64,000 nucleotides of DNA from Serratia bockelmannii (GTDB taxonomy: Bacteria; Pseudomonadota; Gammaproteobacteria; Enterobacterales; Enterobacteriaceae), in the NCBI RefSeq assembly GCF_008011855.1, contig NZ_VOUX01000005.1, forward strand, positions 208,388-272,387. Direction: 5' to 3'. Shown here piece by piece: positions 1-8,192 of the stretch. A program made the position numbers and the translations under genes. Positions within the stretch are counted from its first letter, which is position 1, and each line of letters opens with the position of its first letter. The notes under the pieces were generated by a model. The model saw only the letters and a list, made by a program, of their open reading frames with translations. It was not told where the DNA came from and did not search any database.

Positions 1-187
1 GCCTGACCAGGCCCATGATGCTTTTGAACAACGTCGATTTACCGCTGCCGTTGACGCCGACCAGTGCGCAGATCGAACCGCCGCTCAGGGTAAAGCTGGC
101 GTTGTGAATGGCGGTGTGTCCGTTGTTGTAGGTCACGGTGACGTCGTCCACGTTCAATTCAGGGCGGACAAACGGTTCATGGGTCAT
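1..187 (-). CDS. sitB: Mn/Fe ABC transporter ATP-binding protein, partial (SitB/YfeB type)
   Basis: This is the N-terminal part of an ABC ATPase that runs off the left edge of the window. The reading begins [13 protein letters not shown] and includes the Walker A motif GVNGSGKST, the signature of a nucleotide-binding subunit. Its ATG (185-187) overlaps the TGA of the upstream substrate-binding gene in an ATGA arrangement, so the two are translationally coupled. By that coupling it should power import of manganese or ferrous iron across the inner membrane. The exact family name (SitB or YfeB) rests on the neighbour, because only about 62 residues are visible. Confidence 0.85.
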   Translation of the reverse strand, partial: MTHEPFVRPELNVDDVTVTYNNGHTAIHNASFTLSGGSICALVGVNGSGKSTLFKSIMGLVR

Positions 188-1128
188 TGATCGAATCCTT
201 TGGCGATGGTTTGCACGGTGGTGTTAAGCAGGTCGATATAGGTCGGCACCGGGCCGTCGCGGGTGGACAGCGAATCCACGTACAGCACGCCGCCGTATTT
301 GGCGCCGGTTTCTTTCGCTACCTGCTTGGCCGGCTTGTCGGAAATGGTGCTTTCGCTGAACACCACCGGAATATGGTGGGCGCGCACCGCGTCGATTACC
401 CGGCGCACCTGCTGCGGCGAACCTTGCTCATCGGCGTTGATCGGCCACAGATAGACTTCTTTCAGCTGATAGTCCTGCGCCAGGTAGCTGAAAGCGCCTT
501 CGCTGGTCACCAGCCAACGCTGTGCGGTCGGAATGCGCGCCAGGCGTTCGCGCAGTGGGGCGTCCAGTGCGCCGATTTTCTCTGCGTAGGCTTTGGCGTT
601 GCGGTTATAGGTTTCCGCATGTGCCGGATCGTGCTCCACCAGGGCTTTGCGAATGTTCTCGATGTACACCAGCGCGTTGCTTGGCGACATCCAGGCATGC
701 GGGTTCGGGTTGCCGTTATACGGCCCTTCGCGGATCGGCAGCGGGGTGATGCCTTCGGTCACAACCGCCGCCGGCACCTGTTTGATGTTTTCGAAGAAGC
801 GCTGGAACCAACGTTCCAGGTTCATGCCGTTCCACAGGATCAGGTCGGCGTGCTGCGCTTTGACGATGTCGCGCGGAGTCGGTTGATAGTCGTGGATCTC
901 GGCGCCCGGCTTGGTGATGGATTCCACCACGGCGGCGTCACCGGCCACGTTCTGGGCAATGTCCTGAATGATGGTAAAGGTCGTCACCACGCGCAGCTTT
1001 TTATCCGCCAGCGCGTGTTGACTGACCAAGGCGGTGCCGAGCAGCAGGCAGGCGAGCGTGAAAGGGCGTAACAGTGCGGCAGCGCGGGAAGGGCGACTGC
1101 GACGAAAAGCGCTACTTATCAATGGCAT
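184..1128 (-). CDS. sitA: Periplasmic Mn/Fe-binding protein of ABC transporter (SitA/YfeA)
   Basis: A 314-residue cluster A-I (ZnuA/SitA-like) solute-binding protein. An N-terminal hydrophobic export signal ends near ALA41. The four metal ligands expected in manganese/iron binders are visible as H79, H144, E210 and D285. An aspartate as the fourth ligand and the lack of a His-rich loop favour Mn/Fe over zinc. It captures the metal in the periplasm for the coupled ATPase and the permeases presumed to lie beyond the window. A 17/19 match to the Fur consensus lies 22 bases upstream of the start, so iron repression is likely. A later in-frame start near the signal peptide is possible. Confidence 0.92.
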   Translation of the reverse strand: MPLISSAFRRSRPSRAAALLRPFTLACLLLGTALVSQHALADKKLRVVTTFTIIQDIAQNVAGDAAVVESITKPGAEIHDYQPTPRDIVKAQHADLILWNGMNLERWFQRFFENIKQVPAAVVTEGITPLPIREGPYNGNPNPHAWMSPSNALVYIENIRKALVEHDPAHAETYNRNAKAYAEKIGALDAPLRERLARIPTAQRWLVTSEGAFSYLAQDYQLKEVYLWPINADEQGSPQQVRRVIDAVRAHHIPVVFSESTISDKPAKQVAKETGAKYGGVLYVDSLSTRDGPVPTYIDLLNTTVQTIAKGFDQ

Positions 1129-1150
1129 GATGACGTCTCCTGGTTCAAAT

Positions 1151-1169
1151 GAAAATGATTATCAATATC
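1151..1169 (-). promoter_or_regulatory. Fur box upstream of sitA
   Basis: On the minus strand the bases read GATATTGATAATCATTTTC, matching 17 of 19 positions of the enterobacterial Fur consensus. It lies directly upstream of the sitA start, where bound Fur-Fe(II) would block transcription. MntR could act here too, but I see no separate MntR palindrome. Confidence 0.85.
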
Positions 1170-1259
1170 AATTGAAGCGAAGTCAAGCGTCACTTGCCCA
1201 CCGCCGGCGGGGTATTTCTCCAACTGAAAAAATAATACCGTCCGGGGAGTTATAGCATT

Positions 1260-1559
1260 TTATGTATCAGTATGTAACCGCTGAAGGTAGTCCTTACAGC
1301 TGCATATCGCCACCTCCGGCTGTTTTCCCAATGCCAACTGCCCGAACCCCTGCGCCAGACGCTGTACATCCTCTTGATCCAGCACGGTTATAAACGCAAA
1401 ACTGTTGCTGCCGAGCTCATGGTGAACGCCATTTTCGTCTGTCACCGACGTGACAAAACCTTCGCGCGTCAATTGCCCGGTCAGCTTCGCCAGGTCGGTT
1501 AATCCCGCTTCCTGATAGCGAAAAGTCACCACAAAGCAGTTTGTTGCAGATTGACTCAT
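1260..1559 (-). CDS. GhoS-like small protein (type V antitoxin family), apparently orphan
   Basis: A 99-residue cytosolic protein. Length and motif order resemble E. coli GhoS, an endoribonuclease antitoxin that cleaves ghoT mRNA. Shared elements are FVVTFRY near the N-terminus (YVVSFDY in GhoS), a central DENGVHHELGSNSFAFIT segment (compare DEYGIPRQLNENSFAITT) and a C-terminal KDYLQRL (DDYFRQF). In E. coli ghoS is followed by ghoT, a membrane toxin of about 57 residues. Only 131 bases separate this gene from sitA, and no GhoT-like hydrophobic ORF is visible there or upstream. The family call comes from remembered sequence similarity. An RNase role without a partner is uncertain. Confidence 0.6.
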   Translation of the reverse strand: MSQSATNCFVVTFRYQEAGLTDLAKLTGQLTREGFVTSVTDENGVHHELGSNSFAFITVLDQEDVQRLAQGFGQLALGKQPEVAICSCKDYLQRLHTDT

Positions 1560-1668
1560 AAATCACCTCTTGGTATATGGATAGCTTGAGATTAGCCCAA
1601 AAAATTACTGCAGGTGTCCTTACAAGTTGTATATGCTACGCAACTCATTGAAAGGAGTGAGGGATTCT

Positions 1669-2334
1669 GTGAAAACAAAAATAGGTTGCCTTACGGCAAT
1701 TTTGCTTTTGTCGGGGTGCGCCAAAGACCCACAAACGGCAAGCAATATTTCAGGCAGTGGCACAACGCGCGGCGGTTGGTTAAAACCCCCTCCGCAGGCA
1801 CCGGTAAACCGCACAGGCACCCCGGTTGCTTATAACGATTACATTCGTCAGGCCGCCAGCAACTACGGCGTTGACGAAACGCTGATTAAAGCGATTATTC
1901 AGGTGGAGTCCGGGTTTAACCCGAACGTGGTCAGCACCTCGAACGCAGTGGGATTGATGCAGCTTAAGGCTTCTACCGCCGGCCGCGACGCCTATCGCAT
2001 GAAAGGACGAAACGGGCAACCCAGCTCGCGTGAGCTGAAAGATCCGGCGGTCAATATTGATCTGGGAACGGCCTATATCAATATTCTTCAAAGCCAGCAG
2101 CTAGCCGGGATCAACAACCCTCAGACTCTGCGTTATGCCACCATCGTTTCGTACGTGAACGGGGCGGGTGCCATGTTACGCACCTTCTCCTCGGACAAGC
2201 GTGTGGCGGTGAATCGCATCAATCAGATGAGTCCGGACGAGTTTTATCAGCACATCCAGAAAAAGCACCCGGCACCGCAGGCGCCGCGCTATTTGTGGAA
2301 GGTGACCACCGCCTACCAGGCGATGTCGCAGTAA
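1669..2334 (+). CDS. emtA: Membrane-bound lytic murein transglycosylase EmtA (MltE)
   Basis: Encodes a lipoprotein endo-lytic transglycosylase that cleaves glycan strands of peptidoglycan from the outer membrane side. I chose the GTG at 1669, after GGAG at 1652-1655, because it puts a compact lipobox (LLLSGC, Cys17) right after a short signal. An in-frame ATG at 1627 would add 14 residues. The SLT domain has the catalytic glutamate in IQVESGFNP (E80), then GLMQLKAST, SYVNGAGA and the C-terminal HPAPQAPRY motif shared with E. coli EmtA. The length of 221 residues compares with about 203 in E. coli. A strong terminator follows directly. Confidence 0.93.
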   Translation: MKTKIGCLTAILLLSGCAKDPQTASNISGSGTTRGGWLKPPPQAPVNRTGTPVAYNDYIRQAASNYGVDETLIKAIIQVESGFNPNVVSTSNAVGLMQLKASTAGRDAYRMKGRNGQPSSRELKDPAVNIDLGTAYINILQSQQLAGINNPQTLRYATIVSYVNGAGAMLRTFSSDKRVAVNRINQMSPDEFYQHIQKKHPAPQAPRYLWKVTTAYQAMSQ

Positions 2335-2350
2335 CCCTCTCTTTTGTCGA

Positions 2351-2380
2351 ATCGGCCGCTGAACGCGGCCGATTTTGTTT
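2351..2380 (+). terminator. Rho-independent terminator after emtA
   Basis: A perfect 9-bp stem (atcggccgc / gcggccgat) with a 5-base loop is followed by a T-rich run, 16 bases after the emtA stop. Confidence 0.85.
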
Positions 2381-2641
2381 ATGGCGCCGCTTAAGAGCAC
2401 GACGCACCTCTCATTTTTCGTTATTTCCTCGCCGGTTATCAGAAAAACCGCACAAAAAGTTAAATTTACGTTAGCAGATAAATCTTTACGTTCATTCAAT
2501 AAGTTACCGGTAACATTTTTGCATTTGCTCGCATTCTGACCTTCAATAAATAGACAAATAAGTAACAAATTATTTTAAAAACCCGTATCGATCGCAAGGT
2601 TGCGGTTAAATAGTTGTGACTATCTTTGGATGGAATGTGAC
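2381..2641. other. AT-rich intergenic region, promoter region of the gluconate-type dehydrogenase operon
   Basis: About 260 bases with lower GC than the flanks and no credible gene. It holds TA-rich stretches that could carry a promoter and ends in the leader of the dehydrogenase operon. I could not assign a named operator. Confidence 0.5.
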
Positions 2642-3367
2642 ATGTCGAATCATAAAACCAACAATTCGCGGCGCGATTTCTTGTTGAAATCGATGACCTT
2701 AATTCCTGCGGCGGTAATTGGTGGCAGTGGCGTTGGCGCGCTGACGGCACCGGCACCAGCGGTCGCGGCCCCGAACACTTCAACGCAGAACGATTACCAA
2801 CCGACCTTTTTCACCCCGGAAGAGTGGGCCTTCATCAGGGCCGCCGTCGCGCGCCTGATCCCGGCCGACGAACGCGGCCCTGGCGCACTGGAAGCCGGCG
2901 TGCCGGAGTTTATCGATCGCCAGATGAATACCCCATACGCCACCGGCTCCATCTGGTACATGCAGGGGCCATTCAACCCCGATGTGCCGAAGGAGATGGG
3001 TTATCAGCTGCCGCTGGTGCCCAAGCAAATCTACAACCTCGGCATCAGTGACGCCGACGCCTACAGCAAGAAAACCGCCGGCAAGCCCTTCGCCGAACTG
3101 GATGGCGCACAGCAAGACGCCATGCTGCAAAAGTTCGAGTCCGGCGAGGCGGAGTTCCAGCAGCTGCCGTCGAAACTGTTCTTCTCCTATCTGTTGCAAA
3201 ACACCCGCGAAGGTTTCTTCAGCGATCCTATCCATGGCGGCAACAAAGACATGGTGGGCTGGAAGCTGATTAATTTTCCGGGCGCGCGCGCCGATTTTAT
3301 GGACTGGGTTGAGCGAGGGGAGCGTTATCCCTTCCCGCCGGTCTCGATTCGTGGGGAGAGGGGCTGA
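2642..3367 (+). CDS. Gluconate 2-dehydrogenase-type small (gamma) subunit, Tat-exported
   Basis: A 241-residue protein of the gluconate 2-dehydrogenase subunit 3 family. The start at 2642 gives [17 protein letters not shown], a twin-arginine signal (SRRDFLL) followed by a hydrophobic stretch and a likely AVA cleavage site. An ATG-less extension to 2600 is not supported. The small subunit is co-folded with the flavoprotein, which has no signal of its own, and carries it through the Tat system. It begins a three-gene operon with only 2 bases before the next start. The oxidised substrate could be gluconate, 2-ketogluconate or another polyol or sugar acid, which the sequence does not settle. Confidence 0.88.
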   Translation: MSNHKTNNSRRDFLLKSMTLIPAAVIGGSGVGALTAPAPAVAAPNTSTQNDYQPTFFTPEEWAFIRAAVARLIPADERGPGALEAGVPEFIDRQMNTPYATGSIWYMQGPFNPDVPKEMGYQLPLVPKQIYNLGISDADAYSKKTAGKPFAELDGAQQDAMLQKFESGEAEFQQLPSKLFFSYLLQNTREGFFSDPIHGGNKDMVGWKLINFPGARADFMDWVERGERYPFPPVSIRGERG

Positions 3368-3369
3368 TC

Positions 3370-5151
3370 ATGGCAACGGTAATGAAAAAAGTAGATGCGG
3401 TGATCGTCGGTTTCGGCTGGGTGGGCGCGATCATGGCCAAAGAGCTGACCGAGGCCGGCCTCAACGTGGTGGCGTTGGAGCGTGGCCCGATGCGCGACAC
3501 CTATCCGGACGGTTCTTATCCGCAGGTGATCGACGAGCTGACCTATAACATCCGCCGCAAACTGTTCCAGGATCTGTCGAAAAGCACCGTCACCATTCGC
3601 CACAACAGCAGCCAGACCGCGGTGCCTTACCGCCAGCTGGCGGCGTTCCTGCCGGGCACCGGCGTTGGCGGTGCCGGCCTGCACTGGTCGGGCGTGCATT
3701 TTCGCGTCGATCCGATCGAACTGCGCATGCGCAGCCACTATGAAGAGCGCTACGGCAAAAACTTCATTCCGAAGGACATGACCATCCAGGACTTCGGCGT
3801 GACCTACGACGAGCTGGAACCGTTCTTCGATAAAGCGGAGAAAGTGTTCGGCACCTCCGGCACCGCCTGGACCATCAAAGGGCAGAAAGTGGCGCAGAAG
3901 GGCGGCAACCGCTTTGCGGCGGATCGTTCCAGCGACTTCCCGCTGCCGGCGCAGAAAAATACCTACTCCGCCCAGCTGTTCGAGAAAGCGGCGCTGGAGG
4001 TGGGTTATCACCCTTACAACCTGCCGTCCGCCAACACCTCGGACTCTTACACCAACCCGTACGGCGCGCAGATGGGCCCGTGCAACTTCTGCGGTTTCTG
4101 CAGCGGCTACGCCTGCTACATGTATTCCAAGGCCTCGCCGAACGTCAACATCTTGCCGGCGCTGCGCATGGAGAAACGTTTCGAGCTGCGCACCAACGCC
4201 AACGTGCTGAAGGTCAACCTGACCGACGACAAATCCCGCGCCACCGGCGTGAACTACGTCGATGCGCAGGGCCGCGAGATTGAACAGCCGGCCGATCTGG
4301 TGATCCTGGGCGCGTTCCAGTTCCACAACGTGCACCTGATGCTGCTGTCCGGCATCGGCAAGCCTTACGATCCGGTGACCGGCGAAGGCGTGGTCGGGCG
4401 CAACTTCGCCTACCAGAACATGACCACCATCAAGGCGTTCTTCGATAAAGACGTGTTCACCAACCCGTTCATCGGCGCCGGCGGCAACGGCGTGGGCGTG
4501 GACGACTTCAACGCCGATAACTTCGACCATGCCAAAGAAGGCTTCGTCGGCGGTTCGCCGTTCTGGGTCAACCAGGCTGGCACCAAGCCGATCTCCGGCC
4601 TGCCGACGCCTCCGGGCACCCCGGCCTGGGGCAGCAAATGGAAAGCGGCGGTGGCGGATGCCTACACCCACCACGTTTCGATGGACGCCCACGGCGCGCA
4701 CCAGTCGTACCGCAACAACTATCTGGATCTCGATCCCAACTACAAGAACGTCTTTGGCCAGCCGCTGCTGCGCATGACGTTCGACTGGCAGGAAAACGAC
4801 ATCAAGATGGCGCAGTTCATGTACGACAAGATGGCGCCGATCGCCAAGGCGATGAACCCGAAACTGATCGCCGGCAGCCCGAAAAACGCCAACAGCCACT
4901 TCGACACCACCAGCTACCAGACCACCCATATGAACGGCGGCGCGGTAATGGGGGAAGATCCGAAGACCAGCGCGGTCAACCGCTATCTGCAGAGCTGGGA
5001 CGTGCACAACGTGTTCTCGATCGGCGCATCGGCCTTCCCGCAAGGGCTGGGCTACAACCCGACCGGCACCGTGGCGGCGCTGGCTTACTGGTCTGCCTGC
5101 GCCATTCGCGAGCAGTATCTGAAAAACCCAGGCCCATTGGTGCAGGCATAA
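3370..5151 (+). CDS. GMC-family FAD dehydrogenase large subunit (gluconate/2-ketogluconate dehydrogenase type)
   Basis: A 593-residue GMC oxidoreductase. The dinucleotide-binding motif VIVGFGWVGA lies near residue 12 and the GMC C-terminal signature is in TTHMNGGAVMG and NPTGTVAALAY. A cysteine cluster at C238, C241, C244 and C249 (CNFCGFC...C) matches the cluster that binds an Fe-S centre in FAD-dependent glucose and related membrane dehydrogenases. It oxidises a sugar acid or polyol in the periplasm and passes electrons through that centre to the cytochrome subunit encoded next. There is no signal peptide, in keeping with hitch-hiker export by the Tat-bearing small subunit. Confidence 0.93.
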   Translation: MATVMKKVDAVIVGFGWVGAIMAKELTEAGLNVVALERGPMRDTYPDGSYPQVIDELTYNIRRKLFQDLSKSTVTIRHNSSQTAVPYRQLAAFLPGTGVGGAGLHWSGVHFRVDPIELRMRSHYEERYGKNFIPKDMTIQDFGVTYDELEPFFDKAEKVFGTSGTAWTIKGQKVAQKGGNRFAADRSSDFPLPAQKNTYSAQLFEKAALEVGYHPYNLPSANTSDSYTNPYGAQMGPCNFCGFCSGYACYMYSKASPNVNILPALRMEKRFELRTNANVLKVNLTDDKSRATGVNYVDAQGREIEQPADLVILGAFQFHNVHLMLLSGIGKPYDPVTGEGVVGRNFAYQNMTTIKAFFDKDVFTNPFIGAGGNGVGVDDFNADNFDHAKEGFVGGSPFWVNQAGTKPISGLPTPPGTPAWGSKWKAAVADAYTHHVSMDAHGAHQSYRNNYLDLDPNYKNVFGQPLLRMTFDWQENDIKMAQFMYDKMAPIAKAMNPKLIAGSPKNANSHFDTTSYQTTHMNGGAVMGEDPKTSAVNRYLQSWDVHNVFSIGASAFPQGLGYNPTGTVAALAYWSACAIREQYLKNPGPLVQA

Positions 5152-5163
5152 GGACGGCGAACG

Positions 5164-6501
5164 ATGAAAGCATTTGTACCGGCACTGGTTCTCAGTGCAG
5201 TGAGTTTTTCCGTTTGGGCGCAGGACGCCACCGTCAGCAGCGAGCTGATCAAGCGCGGTGAATACCTGGCGCGCGCCGGCGACTGCGTGGCTTGCCACAC
5301 CGACGGCAAGAGCGGCAAAACCTTCGCCGGCGGTCTGGCGATGGAGACGCCGATCGGCACCATTTACTCCACCAACATCACGCCGGACAAGAAAACCGGC
5401 ATCGGCGATTACAGCTTCGAGGATTTCGACAACGCGGTGCGTAAGGGCGTAGCCAAAAACGGCAGCACCCTGTACCCGGCGATGCCGTACCCGTCGTTCG
5501 CGCTGGTGAAAGAGGACGACATGCGCGCCATGTATGCCTATTTCATGCACGGCGTGCAGCCGGTGGAGCAGGCCAACAAGGATTCCGACATCCCGTGGCC
5601 GCTGTCGATGCGCTGGCCGCTGAGCATCTGGCGCGGCATGTTCGCGCCGTCGCCGGCGGATTTCGTCGCTGACGCCAAGGCCGATCCGGTGATTGAGCGC
5701 GGCCGCTACCTGGTGGAAGGCCTGGGCCACTGCGGTGCCTGCCATACCCCGCGCAGCATCACCATGCAGGAAAAAGCGCTGAGCAACAGCGAAAGCGACG
5801 ACTACCTGTCCGGCAGCAACGCGCCGATCGACGGCTGGGTGGCTTCCAGCTTGCGCAGCGACCGTAAGGATGGCCTGGGCAGCTGGAGCGAAGCCGAGCT
5901 GACCGAGTTCCTGAAAACCGGCCGTAACGACAAGGCGATCGTGTTTGGCGGCATGAGCGACGTGGTGGAGCACAGCCTGCAATACCTGAGCGACGACGAT
6001 CTGACCGCCATCGCACGCTACCTGAAATCGCTGCCGCCGAAAGACGGCAAGCAGCAGGCGGCACCGGTCGAAGACAGCGTGGCCAAGGATCTGTGGCGCG
6101 GTGACGACAGCAAGCCCGGCGCGGCGCTGTATGTCGATAACTGCGCGGCCTGCCACCGCACCGACGGCGTGGGCTATAAGCGCGCCTTCCCGTCGCTGAA
6201 GGGCAACCCGGTGGTGCAGACCGAGGACGCGACCTCGCTGATCCACATCGTGCTGACCGGTAACACCACGCCGGCGGTGCAGGGCGCGGTGTCCAACATC
6301 ACCATGCCGCCGTTTGGCTGGCGTCTGAACGATCAGCAGGTGGCGGACGTGGTGAACTTCATCCGTACCAGCTGGGGCAACAGCGCCAAACCGGTGAGCG
6401 CCTCCGACGTGGCCGACGTGCGTAAAGACCGCTCGATGATCCGCGACGAGAAGGAGATGGGCAGCGCCGAGGTGCCGGACCATCCGGACGCGAAGAAGTA
6501 A
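5164..6501 (+). CDS. Tri-haem cytochrome c subunit of the membrane dehydrogenase
   Basis: A 445-residue secreted cytochrome with a Sec signal ending at VWA-Q20. It has three CXXCH haem sites: C41-H45 (CVACH), C190-H194 (CGACH) and C327-H331 (CAACH). This three-domain layout is that of the cytochrome subunit of gluconate, sorbitol and alcohol dehydrogenases. That subunit takes electrons from the flavoprotein and reduces ubiquinone at the outer face of the inner membrane. It is the last gene of the operon, 12 bases after the flavoprotein stop, and a strong terminator follows. Covalent haem attachment would require a Ccm system encoded elsewhere. Confidence 0.93.
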   Translation: MKAFVPALVLSAVSFSVWAQDATVSSELIKRGEYLARAGDCVACHTDGKSGKTFAGGLAMETPIGTIYSTNITPDKKTGIGDYSFEDFDNAVRKGVAKNGSTLYPAMPYPSFALVKEDDMRAMYAYFMHGVQPVEQANKDSDIPWPLSMRWPLSIWRGMFAPSPADFVADAKADPVIERGRYLVEGLGHCGACHTPRSITMQEKALSNSESDDYLSGSNAPIDGWVASSLRSDRKDGLGSWSEAELTEFLKTGRNDKAIVFGGMSDVVEHSLQYLSDDDLTAIARYLKSLPPKDGKQQAAPVEDSVAKDLWRGDDSKPGAALYVDNCAACHRTDGVGYKRAFPSLKGNPVVQTEDATSLIHIVLTGNTTPAVQGAVSNITMPPFGWRLNDQQVADVVNFIRTSWGNSAKPVSASDVADVRKDRSMIRDEKEMGSAEVPDHPDAKK

Positions 6502-6507
6502 ACCGCT

Positions 6508-6540
6508 TAAGGGCTCCGCAAGGAGCCCTTAGTTTTTCCT
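6508..6540 (+). terminator. Terminator of the dehydrogenase operon
   Basis: A 10-bp perfect stem (taagggctcc / ggagccctta) closed by a GCAA tetraloop is followed by gttttt, just after the cytochrome stop. Confidence 0.92.
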
Positions 6541-6758
6541 GCCCGTGCCGGTTTTTTCAGCATTTTCTGTTCACAAATCATCCGTTCAGCCGATAAAACA
6601 TAGACCCGCAGCGGATTTTTCATTATCCTTTGCCGTCCTTTCATCAGGCGTAAGTATGAAATATCGCTTTAATTCACTGATTACTATTAAAAAATTCGCG
6701 GAGAAGGATATCCCGTTAGGCGCAATCGTTGGCGCTGCAGATTAAGGTAGACTGTCTC

Positions 6759-8042
6759 ATGAGTACGATTTCTCCCGATTCAGGCACGCTGACGGCCGCT
6801 CAGCCTGCCAAATGGAACAAAACCGACACCGTCTGGATGTTCGGTCTCTATGCCACCGCGGTGGGCGCCGGCACATTGTTCTTGCCGATCAACGCCGGTT
6901 TGAACGGCCCGCTGGTGCTGCTGTTGATGGCGCTGTTCGCTTTCCCGTTGACCTATTTGCCGCACCGCGCGCTCAGCCGCTTCGTGCTTTCTGGCTCCAG
7001 CCGCGACGGCAATATTCACGATGTGGTGGTGGAACACTTCGGCGTGCTGGCCGGAAAAATCATCATGATGCTGTATCTGATGGCGTTCTTCCCGATCGTG
7101 CTGGTGTACAGCATTTCGATCACCAACGCGCTGGACAGCTTCCTGATCCACCAGTTCCACGTGGCGCCGCTGCCGCGTATCTGGCTGAGTCTGGCGGTGG
7201 TCGTAGTGCTCAATCTGGTGCTGCTGCGTGGCAAAGACAGCATCGTGGCGGCGATGGGCATGCTGGTGTTCCCGCTGCTGGTGTTCCTGATGGGTATTTC
7301 GCTGTACCTGATGCCGAGCTGGAATACCGCCAACTTCGTGCACGGCCTGGCCACCACCCGCTTCGACACGCCGGGGCTGTGGCATTCACTGTGGCTGGCG
7401 GTGCCGGTGATGGTGTTTTCCTTCAGCCATGCGCCGATCATTTCCTCCTTCGCCTCGACCCAGAAGAGCCTGTATGGCGACAAGGCGGAGCGCCGCTGCG
7501 CGCGCATCATGCGCTACAGCTATGTGCTGATCTGCGTTACCGTGCTGTTTTTCGTGTTCAGCTGCGTGCTGAGCCTGTCCCATGAAGACATGCAGCAGGC
7601 GAAAGATCAGAACATCACGGTGCTGACCACGCTGGCCAACAAGTTTTCCAACCCGCTGATCGCCTATCTCGGCCCGGTGATGGCAATGCTGGCAATGGCT
7701 AAATCCTATCTCGGCACCTCGCTGGGGGTGACGGAAGGGGCGACCAGCCTGATCGATGGCGTCACGCGCGCGGTCGGCAAGCCGCTCAGCTCGCGCATGA
7801 CGCACCGCATCTCGGCGGTGGCACTGTTCCTGCTCACCTGGGCGGCGACGGTGTGGAACCCCAGCGCGCTGCACATCATCGAAACCATCAGCGGCCCGCT
7901 GATTGCAGCGATCCTGTTCATCCTGCCGATGTACGCGGTGCGTGCGGTGCCGGCCATGCGCCAATATCGCGCGGCGAGCAACGTCTTCGTGCTGGTGATG
8001 GGCTTGATTGCGCTGTCGGCGCTGATCTACGGCCTGATGTGA
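6759..8042 (+). CDS. HAAAP-family serine/threonine-type transporter (SdaC/YhaO-like)
   Basis: A 427-residue inner-membrane amino-acid transporter with about eleven hydrophobic segments. The start at 6759 is preceded by AAGG at 6744-6747. It resembles E. coli SdaC throughout: KTDTVWMFGLY and GAGTLFLPINAG near the N-terminus, PVMVFSFSHAPIISSFA in the middle, and a C-terminus with GPLIAAILFILPMYAVRAVPAMR. Members of the family import serine, threonine or tryptophan with protons. Which of SdaC, YhaO or YhjV it corresponds to cannot be settled by eye, so no symbol is given. It is a single-gene unit, and a GC-rich terminator follows. Confidence 0.87.
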   Translation: MSTISPDSGTLTAAQPAKWNKTDTVWMFGLYATAVGAGTLFLPINAGLNGPLVLLLMALFAFPLTYLPHRALSRFVLSGSSRDGNIHDVVVEHFGVLAGKIIMMLYLMAFFPIVLVYSISITNALDSFLIHQFHVAPLPRIWLSLAVVVVLNLVLLRGKDSIVAAMGMLVFPLLVFLMGISLYLMPSWNTANFVHGLATTRFDTPGLWHSLWLAVPVMVFSFSHAPIISSFASTQKSLYGDKAERRCARIMRYSYVLICVTVLFFVFSCVLSLSHEDMQQAKDQNITVLTTLANKFSNPLIAYLGPVMAMLAMAKSYLGTSLGVTEGATSLIDGVTRAVGKPLSSRMTHRISAVALFLLTWAATVWNPSALHIIETISGPLIAAILFILPMYAVRAVPAMRQYRAASNVFVLVMGLIALSALIYGLM

Positions 8043-8049
8043 TCCCCTG

Positions 8050-8081
8050 GGCGCGCCGGCTCCGGCGCGCCTCTTATCCTT
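8050..8081 (+). terminator. Terminator after the SdaC-like gene
   Basis: A nearly perfect GC-rich hairpin (ggcgcgccgg / ccggcgcgcc) starts 8 bases after the stop and is followed by tcttatcctt, a modest T-rich tail. Confidence 0.75.
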
Positions 8082-8132
8082 CCTTTACACATCCCTTTGC
8101 AATTAATCGCCGGCATGCTGGGCGTTATCTTT

Positions 8133-8151
8133 GATAATGCAAGCCATTCTC
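8133..8151 (+). promoter_or_regulatory. Possible Fur box upstream of the siderophore-type binding protein
   Basis: The bases GATAATGCAAGCCATTCTC match 14 of 19 positions of the Fur consensus, with good half-sites and a poor centre. The site is 41 bases upstream of the likely GTG start. Iron control also fits the type of gene. Confidence 0.55.
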
Positions 8152-8192
8152 ATTAGTATTTCCTGAATGTATTCATGACTAAGGAGTCTTTC

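Noticed and set aside
3325..6483. A 1052-codon open frame on the minus strand
   Set aside because: It is the antisense shadow of the GC-rich dehydrogenase operon, with low-complexity H/R/V/A-rich product and no homology or ribosome site.
6545..6745. A 66-codon frame between the dehydrogenase operon and the SdaC-like gene
   Set aside because: It begins immediately after a terminator, has no ribosome site and no homology.
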